From Megasphaera lornae (GTDB lineage: Bacteria > Bacillota > Negativicutes > Veillonellales > Megasphaeraceae), in the NCBI RefSeq assembly GCF_000214495.1, contig NZ_AFIJ01000039.1, forward strand, positions 1 to 64,000: 64,000 bases of DNA, written 5' to 3'. Positions within the stretch are counted from its first letter, which is position 1. Each line of letters opens with the position of its first letter. This document shows, piece after piece, positions 51,424 to 60,675 of this stretch. The notes beneath the pieces are model-generated. The model was not told the origin of the DNA and did not search any database. It worked only from the letters and a program-made list of their open reading frames with translations. The position numbers were made by a program, and so were the translations under genes.

Positions 51424-54400
51424 ATGACCGCTAAGGTGAAAGTCATGGATACTATGTTACATATAGGCATTGATATCGGTTCTACTACCGTAAAAATTGC
51501 CGTATTAAATGAAAAAAAACAATGTCTGCATGCTTGTTATGTCCGCCATTATACGGATATTCGCCAAAAAGTATGGGACTTATTACAAAATGCTTTTGAA
51601 ATTTTCGGCGACCGACAAATTACGGTCGCTATGACCGGTTCCGGCGGCATGGCATTGGCAGAATATTTAAAAATTCCCTTTATACAGGAAGTAATTGCCG
51701 GCACCAAAGCGGTCCGCACCTATCATCCTCAAGCCGATGTTATTATCGAATTGGGCGGTGAAGATGCTAAAATCACCTATTTAACCGGAGGCAGTGAACA
51801 CCGCATGAACGGCGCGTGTGCCGGCGGTACGGGAGCTTTTATTGACCAAATGGGCACCTTACTCCATACGGATGCCTCCGGGTTGAACGAAATGGCCAAA
51901 CACGCCGATACGCTATACCCTATTGCGGCACGTTGCGGCGTATTTGCCAAAACCGATGTACAAGCCCTGATGAATGAAGGAGCCGGCAAAGAAAATATTG
52001 CCGCCTCCGTTTTTCAATCCATTGTCTTTCAAACCATCACCGGCTTGGCCTGCGGCCGTCCCATTAAAGGAACGGTTTGCTTCTTGGGCGGTCCGCTGAC
52101 CTATTTATCGCAACTGCGTGAACAGTTTGCCAAAACCCTTCATTTACAGGAGGAAGAAATCATTGCCCCTGAAAACGCCCAAGTATATGTTGCTATGGGC
52201 GCCGCGCTGGGAAGTTTTCAAGCCCCCCCCATATCTTTTATGAATTTAATGAACCGCTTAAAAAATATAGATGAGTCCTCCTTGACCCAATCCGATCGGT
52301 TGCCGCCTCTATTTGAATCGGCGGACGAACTGCAGGCATTTCGCTTGCGTCACAGCCGCCATACGGTTCCCACCCGGGATTTAGCGACCTATGAAGGCGC
52401 CTGCTTTCTCGGATTGGACGCCGGCTCTACCACCATCAAAGCGGCCCTGCTCAGTGAAGATAATGAAATTCTCTACTCTCATTATCAAACCAATGAAGGC
52501 AGCCCTTTAAAAGCGGCACAACGTATTATTGAAGATATTTATGCCCAATTGCCGCCTCGCGCTTTCATTGCCAAAACGGGCATTACCGGCTACGGCGAAG
52601 CCTTATTAAAAGAGGCCATGCATATTGATATAGGAGAAGTGGAAACGATTGCCCATTATCAGGCGGCCGCTCATTTTTGTCCGGACGTGGATTTCATTTT
52701 GGATATCGGCGGACAAGATATGAAATGCACTCGTCTGAAAGACGGCCATATTGAAGATATTCTCTTAAACGAAGCCTGCTCCTCCGGCTGCGGATCCTTC
52801 CTGGATACATTTGCCAAATCTTTAAAATTTTCTATTGAAGACTTTGCGCAAGCCGCTTTAGCAGCTAAAAGTCCGATTGATCTCGGCTCGCGATGTACCG
52901 TTTTCATGAATTCCAAAGTAAAACAAGCGCAAAAAGAAGGCGCCGCCTTAGCGGATATTTCCGCCGGCTTATCCTATTCCGTCATAAAAAACGCCTTATA
53001 TAAAGTAATTAAAGTAAAAGATCCGGAAAAAATGGGCAAACACATTGTGGTCCAAGGCGGCACCTTTTATAACGATGCCGTCTTACGTGCGTTTGAAAAA
53101 TTATTACACCGCCAAGTAATCCGGCCGGCGATTGCCGGTCTCATGGGAGCCTTCGGCATGGCTTTAATCTGCCATACCGCCTATGAAGAAGATCATAAAC
53201 ATTCCACCTTATTAGATAAAAAAGAAATGGCAAACCTGCATGTTGCCACCTCTATTCGTCACTGCGGTCTTTGTACCAACAATTGTTTATTGACCGTCAA
53301 CACCTTCAATGACGGACGATCCTTTATTACCGGGAATCGGTGTGAACGCGGTGCCGCCGGCTCCATACACACCAAAACCAAAAAACTTCCCAACTTATAT
53401 AAAATAAAATATAACATGCTGTTTCACTATAAACCGCTTACCAATGCTCCTCGCGGCACAATCGGCATTCCTCGCGTCCTCAATATGTATGAAGATTATC
53501 CCTTTTGGTTTACCTTCTTTACACAATTAGGATATGAAGTCGTACTGTCCGATCGTTCTTCCAAAGAACTGTTCGAAAAAGCCATGGACACAGTGCCTTC
53601 CGATTCGGCATGCTATCCGGCAAAATTGGTGCACGGTCATATTGAAAATCTCTTGGAAAAAGGTGTCGATCGCATTTTTTATCCGTGTATTCAAAACGGC
53701 CCTGCCGAAGGAAGTCGCGATAATTCCTTTAATTGTCCCATGGTCATGAGTTATCCCGAAGTCATTCGTAATAATATGGGGGAACGCTTGGCGGCAACGA
53801 ATACGCCTATTCTCAGTCCTTTTTTACCGATTCATGACAAACATCGGATAGTGCCTCGCTTACAAGACGAACTGCAAGTATGGGGACTGGGGAAAAAAGA
53901 AATCAAAACCGCCGCCTTAGCCGCTTGGAAAGAAGAAGAAGCCTATAAACAAAAGTTCTATGCCTTGACGAAACGCACCTTGGAACGATTAAAAAAAGAC
54001 GGCGATCGTGCGATTGTCCTCTGCGGCCGACCGTATCACATTGATCCGGAAATCAACCACGGCATTTCCGAATTAATTACCGGCTTGGGACTGGCCGTAT
54101 TGACCGAAGACGGTGTCGCTCCTTTAGAACATTTGCCGAAAGAATTACGCGTCGTCGACCAATGGTCCTATCATTCCCGGCTCTATCGTGCCGCCCGGTA
54201 TATTGTAACCCAACCCAATTTGGAATGTGTAGAACTAAGTTCCTTCGGCTGCGGTCTGGATGCCATTGTCTCCGATCAGGTACAAGAAATTTTAGCCCGA
54301 GGGCATAAAATTCACACCCTTTTAAAAATTGACGAAGGCTCCAATTTAGGTGCGATTCGCATTCGCTTACGTTCATTACTATTCGTCATGAACCATCGTT

Positions 54401-55752
54401 CCGCCGTCGCCACTCCTCCTGCCGAAGAATATACGTATAAAAAAGCGGTCTTTACAGAAGAAGCTAAAAAAACCGATGTTATTTTAGCCCCTTCTATGAC
54501 ACCCATTCACTTTCCCATGTTCCAATCCGCATTTATTCATGAAGGATTTCACTTGGAAATCCTTCCCCATCAGGGAGCGGAAGCCATTGACAACGGGCTC
54601 ACCTATATTCACAATGATGCCTGCTATCCGGCCATTATGTCCTTGGGACAAATTATTACCGCTTTAAAATCAGGAAAATATGACCTCAATCACACCGCTG
54701 TCATTGTCTCGCAAACAGGCGGTTGTTGCCGGGCCACCAACTACATCGGCATGATTCGAAAAGCCTTGGCCGATGCGGATATGGGACAAGTGCCCATTAT
54801 TTCCCTCAATGCCAAGGGCTTAAACGCGCATCCCGGCTTCAAACCGGGACTCGGATTCTGGCATCGCCTGGCCATGGCGGTCATGTACGGCGACGCCTTA
54901 CAACAAGTCTTATATCGCATGCGCCCCTATGAAAAAGTAAAAGGAACTGCCGAAGCCCTGTTTAAAAAATGGCAAACCAAATGCACACACGACTTATTAA
55001 AAGCCGATATACGTACTTATAAGAAAAACATGCGCGACTTGATACGGGAATTCGACAACATCGAAATTGATGAAAAATTAAAACCGCGCATTGGCTTAGT
55101 AGGAGAAATTTATGTAAAATTCCACCCCATTGCCAATAATCATATTGTACGCATGATTGAAGAGGAAGGCGGCGAAATTGTAGTATCCGGCCTGGCGGAC
55201 TTTATTCTGTACGGACTCTTGGATACGCAATTCCGTTATAAATATTTATCCGGAAGCCTGTTCTCCTCCTTACTCAGTAAAAGTGCCGTCAAACTCATTG
55301 AATGGTATCGCAAGCCCTATCGTAAAGCCGTAGAAAAAAGTCGTCATTTTGACCCGATCACTTCTATTTACGATATTGCCGACGAAGCAAAAAAATACTT
55401 ATCCTTAGGGCATGAAGCCGGAGAAGGCTGGTTTCTCACCGGCGATATGATTGACCTCATCCACCGCGGCGCCAAAAATATTGTCTGCCTACAACCTTGG
55501 GCTTGCCTGCCCAACCATGTAACGGGAAAAGGCATGATCAAAACCTTAAAAGCCTCCTTCCCCGATACCAGCATTGTAGCCATCGACTACGATCCGGGCG
55601 CCAGTGCCGTCAATCAGACCAATCGCTTAAAATTAATGTTGACAACCACCTTCGACGGCATTCGCAAAGAAGCGGCACCTCAACAAAAACCCCTGCGTCC
55701 CTTCTTACCGGGCGTACACTTAAACAGTTCCATTCCGGGAGAAAAACAATAA
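51424..55752 (+). CDS. Large 2-hydroxyacyl-CoA dehydratase activase-type protein (two activase domains plus DUF2229 and HgdB-like regions)
   Basis: The open frame reaches up to 51373, but the ATG at 51424 follows a GAGCGGGG stretch, giving 1442 residues. Domains in order: a BadF/HgdC-type ATPase (about 12-280, IGIDIGSTTVKIAV, Fe-S Cys132 in GACAGGTGAF); a second one (about 327-595, GLDAGSTTIKAALL, Cys in EACSSGCGSF); a Cys cluster CGLCTNNC...GNRCERG (near 613-640), likely for a 4Fe-4S centre; a DUF2229 region (from about 677, GIPRVLNMYEDYPFWF); and an HgdB/COG3580-like C-terminal part. Such fused proteins recur in Clostridia and Negativicutes. The substrate is unknown; ATP-driven electron transfer to a dehydratase-like partner site is the family theme. 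It is convergent with the secretin gene. Confidence 0.9.
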   Translation: MTAKVKVMDTMLHIGIDIGSTTVKIAVLNEKKQCLHACYVRHYTDIRQKVWDLLQNAFEIFGDRQITVAMTGSGGMALAEYLKIPFIQEVIAGTKAVRTYHPQADVIIELGGEDAKITYLTGGSEHRMNGACAGGTGAFIDQMGTLLHTDASGLNEMAKHADTLYPIAARCGVFAKTDVQALMNEGAGKENIAASVFQSIVFQTITGLACGRPIKGTVCFLGGPLTYLSQLREQFAKTLHLQEEEIIAPENAQVYVAMGAALGSFQAPPISFMNLMNRLKNIDESSLTQSDRLPPLFESADELQAFRLRHSRHTVPTRDLATYEGACFLGLDAGSTTIKAALLSEDNEILYSHYQTNEGSPLKAAQRIIEDIYAQLPPRAFIAKTGITGYGEALLKEAMHIDIGEVETIAHYQAAAHFCPDVDFILDIGGQDMKCTRLKDGHIEDILLNEACSSGCGSFLDTFAKSLKFSIEDFAQAALAAKSPIDLGSRCTVFMNSKVKQAQKEGAALADISAGLSYSVIKNALYKVIKVKDPEKMGKHIVVQGGTFYNDAVLRAFEKLLHRQVIRPAIAGLMGAFGMALICHTAYEEDHKHSTLLDKKEMANLHVATSIRHCGLCTNNCLLTVNTFNDGRSFITGNRCERGAAGSIHTKTKKLPNLYKIKYNMLFHYKPLTNAPRGTIGIPRVLNMYEDYPFWFTFFTQLGYEVVLSDRSSKELFEKAMDTVPSDSACYPAKLVHGHIENLLEKGVDRIFYPCIQNGPAEGSRDNSFNCPMVMSYPEVIRNNMGERLAATNTPILSPFLPIHDKHRIVPRLQDELQVWGLGKKEIKTAALAAWKEEEAYKQKFYALTKRTLERLKKDGDRAIVLCGRPYHIDPEINHGISELITGLGLAVLTEDGVAPLEHLPKELRVVDQWSYHSRLYRAARYIVTQPNLECVELSSFGCGLDAIVSDQVQEILARGHKIHTLLKIDEGSNLGAIRIRLRSLLFVMNHRSAVATPPAEEYTYKKAVFTEEAKKTDVILAPSMTPIHFPMFQSAFIHEGFHLEILPHQGAEAIDNGLTYIHNDACYPAIMSLGQIITALKSGKYDLNHTAVIVSQTGGCCRATNYIGMIRKALADADMGQVPIISLNAKGLNAHPGFKPGLGFWHRLAMAVMYGDALQQVLYRMRPYEKVKGTAEALFKKWQTKCTHDLLKADIRTYKKNMRDLIREFDNIEIDEKLKPRIGLVGEIYVKFHPIANNHIVRMIEEEGGEIVVSGLADFILYGLLDTQFRYKYLSGSLFSSLLSKSAVKLIEWYRKPYRKAVEKSRHFDPITSIYDIADEAKKYLSLGHEAGEGWFLTGDMIDLIHRGAKNIVCLQPWACLPNHVTGKGMIKTLKASFPDTSIVAIDYDPGASAVNQTNRLKLMLTTTFDGIRKEAAPQQKPLRPFLPGVHLNSSIPGEKQ

Positions 55753-55801
55753 CCCTATATAAATACCGAAAAGGCTTATGACAAAATCTTTTTTTAAACA
55801 A

Positions 55802-55847
55802 AGCATGCAGGTTGTAGCGTATCACTCTACAACCTGCATGCTTTTTA
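55802..55847. terminator. Bidirectional terminator between the activase-like and secretin genes
   Basis: Perfect 16-base arms (55802-55817 and 55827-55842, AGCATGCAGGTTGTAG and complement) with a nine-base loop are followed on the plus strand by TTTTTAT and on the minus strand by TTTGTTT. It suits the two convergent genes. Confidence 0.87.
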
Positions 55848-55862
55848 TGGTTATATAAAATA

Positions 55863-57047
55863 CTATCTATCTACACCGTTTCCCGCCAACAAACATTTCT
55901 CATCTTCTATAGGCGGAAACAGTTCTGTAGCCACCGTATTTTGTTCCTCATCCTGCACCGGACGAGCTTGTAACATAATTACCACTTCCGTTTCTTTAGC
56001 CGTCTTATAGCGACTTTGGAATAATTTCCCCACTAAGGGAATATCTCCCAGTAACGGTACTTTGCGAAAGTGTTCCATCTCTTCTTTGCCGATTAATCCG
56101 CCGATAACCAACGTTTTATCGGGCTTCATCCGTACTATCGTCTTGGCACGACGCGTAGAAATACGATAGGCTTTCATTTCCGGAACCCATACGGGCGTAC
56201 TGACTTCCGCTTCTATGGAAGCGGTCACACTGCCGTCTTGATGAATGTACGGTGTATAATTTAATTTTACACCGGCTTCTTCATAGGAAATAGAGGCCGT
56301 TTTTTCGCCATTGGCCAAATGTTCTTTCAACACGGGTACGCGATCGCCGATGAGAATTTGGGCGGCTTTTCCATTACTTGCCATAATATGAGGACTCGCC
56401 AATATTTCCGCCTTTCCCTGTTCGGACAGTGCCTGTATTTGACCTAACCAGGAAAAAACGGTTTGCGATCCCGAACCGAACGGCTGCCAGTCCCATTCGA
56501 TCCCCCGCTTATGCAATGCTTTTCGATCAAGGGATACAATTCGTACGGCTACATCGACTTGTGCTGTTTTTTTGTCCAATTGTTGCACCAACTTATTGAC
56601 CAGCTGCGCTTCTCTTTTAGTACTGCCGACCACCACCGTATTCGAGTCGGCATAGCTTTTAACCGCAGCCGCCGGGACAACTGCCTGTATGGCCCGTATC
56701 ACCGCTTCAGGCGTCGTATTTTTAAGTTGCCAAGTATAATACTGTTTTCCTTTTTCTTCATTACGTCCCGCCGTAATAATACCGATAGGCGAACCCGTAT
56801 CATAAAATAAATTTTGACTCGCCGCAATCGCTTCCACCGCTTGTGCCGGCGTAACATGATCTAAATGAAGCGTCATATTCCCTTGTACAGAATCATCAAT
56901 AATAAGATTCAGATTGCCGCTCTTGGCCAATCCCTCCAGCACGGTTCGAATAGGCGCATCGCTTACTCGTACTTGTAAAGCCGAAACCGGCATATACCAG
57001 CTGATCGCGGCTATCCCTATTGCCAATACACGTACACACGTTTTCAT
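55863..57047 (-). CDS. Secretin (GspD/PilQ-type outer-membrane channel), short form
   Basis: Secretins form multimeric outer-membrane pores for type II secretion, type IV pili or related systems. The 394 residues begin with a signal peptide (1-23). A STN/N0 domain follows (about 24-90, VSDAPIRTVLEGLAKSGNLN), then an N1-like domain (about 105-165, NTTPEAVIRAIQAVVP... NTVVVGSTKREAQLV). The secretin core runs about 185-375, with EILASPHIMASNGKAAQILIGDRVPV, EAGVKLNYTPYI and VPLLGDIPLVGKLFQSR. It is short and has few N-domains. It is 10 bases after the GspC/PilP-like gene. No ATPase, pilin or platform gene is nearby, so it may serve a system encoded elsewhere. It is strong evidence for an outer membrane. 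Confidence 0.9.
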   Translation of the reverse strand: MKTCVRVLAIGIAAISWYMPVSALQVRVSDAPIRTVLEGLAKSGNLNLIIDDSVQGNMTLHLDHVTPAQAVEAIAASQNLFYDTGSPIGIITAGRNEEKGKQYYTWQLKNTTPEAVIRAIQAVVPAAAVKSYADSNTVVVGSTKREAQLVNKLVQQLDKKTAQVDVAVRIVSLDRKALHKRGIEWDWQPFGSGSQTVFSWLGQIQALSEQGKAEILASPHIMASNGKAAQILIGDRVPVLKEHLANGEKTASISYEEAGVKLNYTPYIHQDGSVTASIEAEVSTPVWVPEMKAYRISTRRAKTIVRMKPDKTLVIGGLIGKEEMEHFRKVPLLGDIPLVGKLFQSRYKTAKETEVVIMLQARPVQDEEQNTVATELFPPIEDEKCLLAGNGVDR

Positions 57048-57057
57048 ACGATACCTC

Positions 57058-57612
57058 TCATCCCGTTACTTCCTTCACCATATTATCCCGTCCTAAACCG
57101 ATACATCGACCGCGAATGTATACTACCACATAGGGACCTATCGTATCGCCGACTTGACAAGCCCGAGTTTTATCTCCCTCCCGTAATAACACGATCGGCT
57201 GCTGTCCGGCCTGTATAAACCCGCAAACTTTCGGAAATTCCTCCACCCTGCCGCTACCGGTCGGAACCCCTTCTGTCGCGTCCGCGGAACCCGTAGGCGG
57301 CGTATTCTCTTGTACAGGCGGTAAAGAAACAGGCGCAAATAAATCTTTAACCGCCTGCGGTCGTACTGCCGCTAATGTGCTGCAAACACAAGTACCGGGT
57401 TCCTTCCGAACTGTTTCGGCAGCTTCCGCTCCTTCTGCCGGCTTTTCTTCCGTCTCCGTTGTCGCCGTTTCCGTAACCGCTCCCTGTGTATTGCCGTGCC
57501 GCCATTGCCATCCTGCCCCCATACTTATGAGAATAGCCACGATACCCACATACGGAAGATATGTACGACCATATTTTCGCCACCGCTCCGACATTTGTTG
57601 CCGCCATTTCAT
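57058..57612 (-). CDS. GspC/PilP-like secretin partner protein
   Basis: A 184-residue protein with a cytoplasmic basic N-terminus, one transmembrane helix (about 17-34, LPYVGIVAILISMGAGW) and a Thr/Glu/Ala-rich periplasmic linker. A CVCSTLAAVRPQAVKDLFAP segment follows, and a small C-terminal domain (about 125-184, VCGFIQAGQQPIVLLREG...GRDNMVKEV) resembles the homology region of GspC and PilP. These partners connect the inner-membrane machinery to the secretin. Three Cys in the periplasmic part could form disulfides. The assignment rests on layout and on the secretin gene that follows directly; sequence similarity was not tested. Confidence 0.68.
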   Translation of the reverse strand: MKWRQQMSERWRKYGRTYLPYVGIVAILISMGAGWQWRHGNTQGAVTETATTETEEKPAEGAEAAETVRKEPGTCVCSTLAAVRPQAVKDLFAPVSLPPVQENTPPTGSADATEGVPTGSGRVEEFPKVCGFIQAGQQPIVLLREGDKTRACQVGDTIGPYVVVYIRGRCIGLGRDNMVKEVTG

Positions 57613-57639
57613 CCCACTTCCTCCTTTCTTGCTAATTTC

Positions 57640-57667
57640 AGTATAGCAAATAAATATTAAATTTCAA
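57640..57667 (-). promoter_or_regulatory. Promoter of the secretin pair
   Basis: Minus-strand TTGAAA (57662-57667) and TATACT (57640-57645) are 16 bases apart, with a TGC in front of the -10 (extended -10). It lies about 30 bases before the GspC/PilP-like start, whose ribosome binding site is AAAGGAGG. Confidence 0.72.
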
Positions 57668-57682
57668 TTTAAATTTTTCTTA

Positions 57683-57729
57683 AAAAAACAAGGTGAAGAT
57701 TTTCTATTTTCATGAAATCTTCACCTTGT
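57683..57729 (-). terminator. Intrinsic terminator after the amino-acid ABC transporter
   Basis: ACAAGGTGAAGATTT (57689-57703) and AAATCTTCACCTTGT (57715-57729) form a 15-bp stem. It is followed by a T run of seven on the minus strand. Confidence 0.9.
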
Positions 57730-57732
57730 TTT

Positions 57733-58500
57733 TTATAAATGTATCATCGACTGTAAAAAGTTTTTAGTTCTCTCCCGCTTCGGATGTTCAAATACATCTT
57801 GCGGACTTCCTTCTTCTTGAATTTTTCCCTCCGCCATAAAAATCACATGACTCGCCACTTCCTTGGCAAATGCCATTTCATGAGTCACTATGACCATCGT
57901 CATATCCTCATCGGCCAATTGGCGAATCGTTCGCAATACTTCGCCTGTCAATTCCGGATCCAACGCCGAGGTCGGTTCATCAAACAACATTATCTCCGGT
58001 TCCATGGCCAACGCACGCGCAATGGCTACTCGTTGTTGTTGCCCGCCCGACAACCGCGACGGATACATATCTTTTTTTTGCCACAAACCGACTTTATGCA
58101 GCAGTTCTTCCGCTAACGGCATAATTTCTTCGGTTTTCATTTTTTTTACTTGTCGCGGTGCTTCCAATATGTTTTCCAACACGGTCATGTGCGGAAATAA
58201 ATTAAATTGCTGAAAACACATGCCCATTTTTCTACAAATCCCCCGCATCGTCTGCGGCTCCGCATATACAGCCCGTTCCGTTCCCTCCGGCGTTTGTACC
58301 AGGACCTTTCCGTCTACCATAATTTCACCGGAATCAATCGTTTCCAATTGACATAAACAACGTAAAAACGTACTCTTACCGCTCCCGGAAGGACCAATAA
58401 TAGAAACGACTTCCCCTGCCTCTACATGCATCGTCACATCGTTCAATACGAGGGTATCGGCAAATTTCTTTTTTATATGATTCATCTCAATAAAACTCAT
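57733..58500 (-). CDS. Polar amino-acid ABC transporter, ATP-binding protein
   Basis: The ATPase of a PAAT-family importer (GlnQ/ArtP-like). The 255 residues carry Walker [10 protein letters not shown] (about 36-44), Q-loop [11 protein letters not shown], signature [15 protein letters not shown] (about 148-162), Walker [13 protein letters not shown] (about 169-180) and the H-loop in [10 protein letters not shown]. Order in transcription is binding protein, permease, ATPase; it ends in a terminator four bases on. The substrate class (polar amino acid) is a family inference. Confidence 0.93.
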   Translation of the reverse strand: MSFIEMNHIKKKFADTLVLNDVTMHVEAGEVVSIIGPSGSGKSTFLRCLCQLETIDSGEIMVDGKVLVQTPEGTERAVYAEPQTMRGICRKMGMCFQQFNLFPHMTVLENILEAPRQVKKMKTEEIMPLAEELLHKVGLWQKKDMYPSRLSGGQQQRVAIARALAMEPEIMLFDEPTSALDPELTGEVLRTIRQLADEDMTMVIVTHEMAFAKEVASHVIFMAEGKIQEEGSPQDVFEHPKRERTKNFLQSMIHL

Positions 58501-58508
58501 ACATCCTC

Positions 58509-59159
58509 CTAATTATCATATACGGAAAAGCGTTTTTCCAGATACATAAAGACGCGGGTTAAAATAAACGTAAATACTAAATAAAATACAGCCGCCACTA
58601 AAAATGCCGTCGTATCAAAATCACGCTGCACAATAGAACGGGTAATACGCAAAATATCATTCATGGCCAGGATATATACTAAAGACGTATCTTTCAACAA
58701 ATTAATCGTTTCATTGGCCACCGGCGGTAAAACGCATTTAACGACTTGGGGCAGCACAATACGGCGCATAGTCTGTCCATACGTCATGCCCAATACTTTG
58801 GCCCCTTCATATTGCCCGCGACCTATGGATTGAATGCCGCCTCGAAAAATCTCCGCAAAATACGCGGCATAGTTCAACACAAAGGCAATAATAGCCGCTC
58901 CGAAAGGAGGTAATCGTAACCCGTCCACTAAAAATGGCAACCCGTAATAGATAAATAAAATTTGTAACATAAGCGGCGTACCGCGCATAATATAAATATA
59001 TATCCCGATAATCTTGCGTATCCCCCATATCCGCGACGTACGTCCTACCGACAACAATACGCCGAAAGGTAAACTCAAGATAATGGTAATACAAAAAATC
59101 TTTAATGTGACTTGTAGTCCCGCGCCGATCGCCGGAACAATACTCCATACATACTCCAT
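58509..59159 (-). CDS. Polar amino-acid ABC transporter, permease
   Basis: An inner-membrane permease of the HisM/GlnP type, 216 residues with about five transmembrane helices. The N-terminal [20 protein letters not shown] and the EAA-loop region [20 protein letters not shown] that contacts the ATPase are typical. Since only one permease gene is present, it likely forms a homodimer. It lies 8 bases before the ATPase gene. Confidence 0.92.
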   Translation of the reverse strand: MEYVWSIVPAIGAGLQVTLKIFCITIILSLPFGVLLSVGRTSRIWGIRKIIGIYIYIMRGTPLMLQILFIYYGLPFLVDGLRLPPFGAAIIAFVLNYAAYFAEIFRGGIQSIGRGQYEGAKVLGMTYGQTMRRIVLPQVVKCVLPPVANETINLLKDTSLVYILAMNDILRITRSIVQRDFDTTAFLVAAVFYLVFTFILTRVFMYLEKRFSVYDN

Positions 59160-59189
59160 AACTGCACTCCGCTTTCTTTTTCTATAGTA

Positions 59190-59990
59190 CTATTGAATTT
59201 TCATCGTAATGTCATCGCCCAGCCACTTTTTCGATAATGCGGACAACGTCCCGTCCCGACTCAATTCCGCCATCACTTTATTCATTTTATCCTGTAAAGG
59301 TTTATCTTCCTTGCGCATACCGATGCCGAAGGTTTCTTCACCCAATGATTTATCGACGACCTTAAATTTTCCGGGTTTCTTTTCCATATAGTATCGACCG
59401 ACCACACTATCTACCAATACCCCGTCAATGCGGCCTACTTCCAAATCCATAAAGGCATTCACATAGTCGCCGTACTTTTTCACGTCTTTTAAGGAACGCT
59501 GAAAATCTTTATGACGATTTAAAGCATCAATAGAACTGCTTCCTTCCTGTGTCCCGATACACTTTCCGGAAAAATCTTGTTTATCATGAATGGGAGAGTC
59601 ACTGCGAACTACCAATAATTGGTCATTTTTCATATACGGTTTGGAAAAGGCGATCACTTTTTGTCGTTCCGGCGTAATGGTCAACCCGTTCCAAAGCACA
59701 TCCACTTGTCCGCTCTTTAAAGCCGCTTCCTTACTGTCCCAATCAATGGACTGAAATTCTACGGGGATCCCCAAACGCTTGGAAGCTTCCTTCGCCACAT
59801 CAATATCAAACCCTACAAGTTGACCTTGATCATCCCTAAATCCCATGGGCGGAAAATTATCATCCATGCCGATAATAATCTTATCCGGAATGCCCGTCGT
59901 TTCACTCGGTTTATGACCGCAGCCGGCCAGCACCGCCACACACATGACAATCACCAAGGTCATCCAAATGTTTATACTGCGTTTTTTCAT
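59190..59990 (-). CDS. Polar amino-acid ABC transporter, substrate-binding lipoprotein
   Basis: A lipid-anchored periplasmic binding protein (SBP family 3). The frame is open to 60017, but the ATG at 59990 has an AAAGGG site and gives a normal signal peptide, 266 residues. The lipobox VLAGC places the lipidated Cys near residue 24. The domain contains DNFPPMGFRDDQGQLVGFDIDVAKE and DVLWNGLTITPERQKVIAFSKPY, diagnostic for this family, and GTQEGSSS further on. The ligand is not predictable with confidence (an amino acid such as Gln, Arg or Cys). Confidence 0.93.
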   Translation of the reverse strand: MKKRSINIWMTLVIVMCVAVLAGCGHKPSETTGIPDKIIIGMDDNFPPMGFRDDQGQLVGFDIDVAKEASKRLGIPVEFQSIDWDSKEAALKSGQVDVLWNGLTITPERQKVIAFSKPYMKNDQLLVVRSDSPIHDKQDFSGKCIGTQEGSSSIDALNRHKDFQRSLKDVKKYGDYVNAFMDLEVGRIDGVLVDSVVGRYYMEKKPGKFKVVDKSLGEETFGIGMRKEDKPLQDKMNKVMAELSRDGTLSALSKKWLGDDITMKIQ

Positions 59991-60032
59991 TTTACAAACA
60001 CCCTTTCTATCCTCCATCTAATGTATGTTGTC

Positions 60033-60061
60033 ATTATACTTTATCCAATTAAATCGGTAAA
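60033..60061 (-). promoter_or_regulatory. Promoter of the amino-acid ABC transporter operon
   Basis: Minus-strand TTTACC (60056-60061) and TATAAT (60033-60038) are 17 bases apart. An ACTTTA/TAAAGT inverted repeat with about 14 bases between spans the -35 to the -10, a possible operator. Confidence 0.8.
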
Positions 60062-60071
60062 GTATTTGTTT

Positions 60072-60132
60072 TCTATAAAAACGCGGTATTATAAGGAGAA
60101 TACTTCCGTATTCATCCATATCCGCGTTTTTT
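60072..60132 (-). terminator. Two-stem terminator after the NAGPA operon
   Basis: An outer stem AAAACGCGGATAT/ATACCGCGTTTT (60118-60130 and 60077-60088) encloses an inner stem GAATAC/GTATTC (60098-60113). A T run of five follows on the minus strand. It lies just upstream of the ABC transporter promoter. Confidence 0.75.
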
Positions 60133-60138
60133 CTGTTT

Positions 60139-60642
60139 TTATATATTGTTTTTAAATTCATTTTCCCCACTGCTGCGAATTCGTTCCACAATCCGACGTT
60201 TATCCGCTTTATGAAGAAATTGTAAATGCACGGGCACAATAACGATTCCCCCTTCAACAGGCTCTCCCATTTGAATTTCCCGCCAGTGAGGAGAAATATA
60301 AAAAATGTGTTCATACGGTAAAAAGATAAAACGCTTTTCCGGTCGCACTTGTTCTTCCCAGAATTCCCGTAATGTTGCAAATTGACGACGTACAATCAGA
60401 CCTTCCGCAGCAATTACACACATAATATCTTGTTGCCTGTATATACGCCACAAACAAAAAATGACCAAGGCCATATTTTCCGCTTTGGCTCCCCAAAACG
60501 GTTCATGTAGGACCAGCCAAAAAAAATATATACCGCCCCCCAGAAAAATAACCCGCATATACCGACAAAAAGCGACGCCGTTTCGCAGTTCCGCTTCTAC
60601 ATTGCCACAAGGAAAGCGGTCTTCCCACCGGCATTTTTCCAT
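60139..60642 (-). CDS. Small membrane protein of unknown function
   Basis: A 167-residue protein with two hydrophobic segments (about 29-47 and 57-67) and a C-terminal soluble domain of about 90 residues (from ICVIAAEGLIVRRQFATL onward) that alternates hydrophobic and charged residues. The layout recalls bacterial PH-like domain membrane proteins, but this is a guess. A strong AGGAGGGGG site precedes the ATG. It is the last gene of the operon that begins with the NAGPA gene, 33 bases after the previous gene. Confidence 0.62.
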   Translation of the reverse strand: MEKCRWEDRFPCGNVEAELRNGVAFCRYMRVIFLGGGIYFFWLVLHEPFWGAKAENMALVIFCLWRIYRQQDIMCVIAAEGLIVRRQFATLREFWEEQVRPEKRFIFLPYEHIFYISPHWREIQMGEPVEGGIVIVPVHLQFLHKADKRRIVERIRSSGENEFKNNI

Positions 60643-60675
60643 CGTCCCCCTCCTGCTAATCTTTGTACTGCCATT

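Noticed and set aside
60018-60395. Minus-strand open frame of 125 codons
   Set aside because: It overlaps the small membrane protein gene, the operon terminator and the next promoter; the frame at 60139-60642 with an AGGAGGGGG site is the real one.
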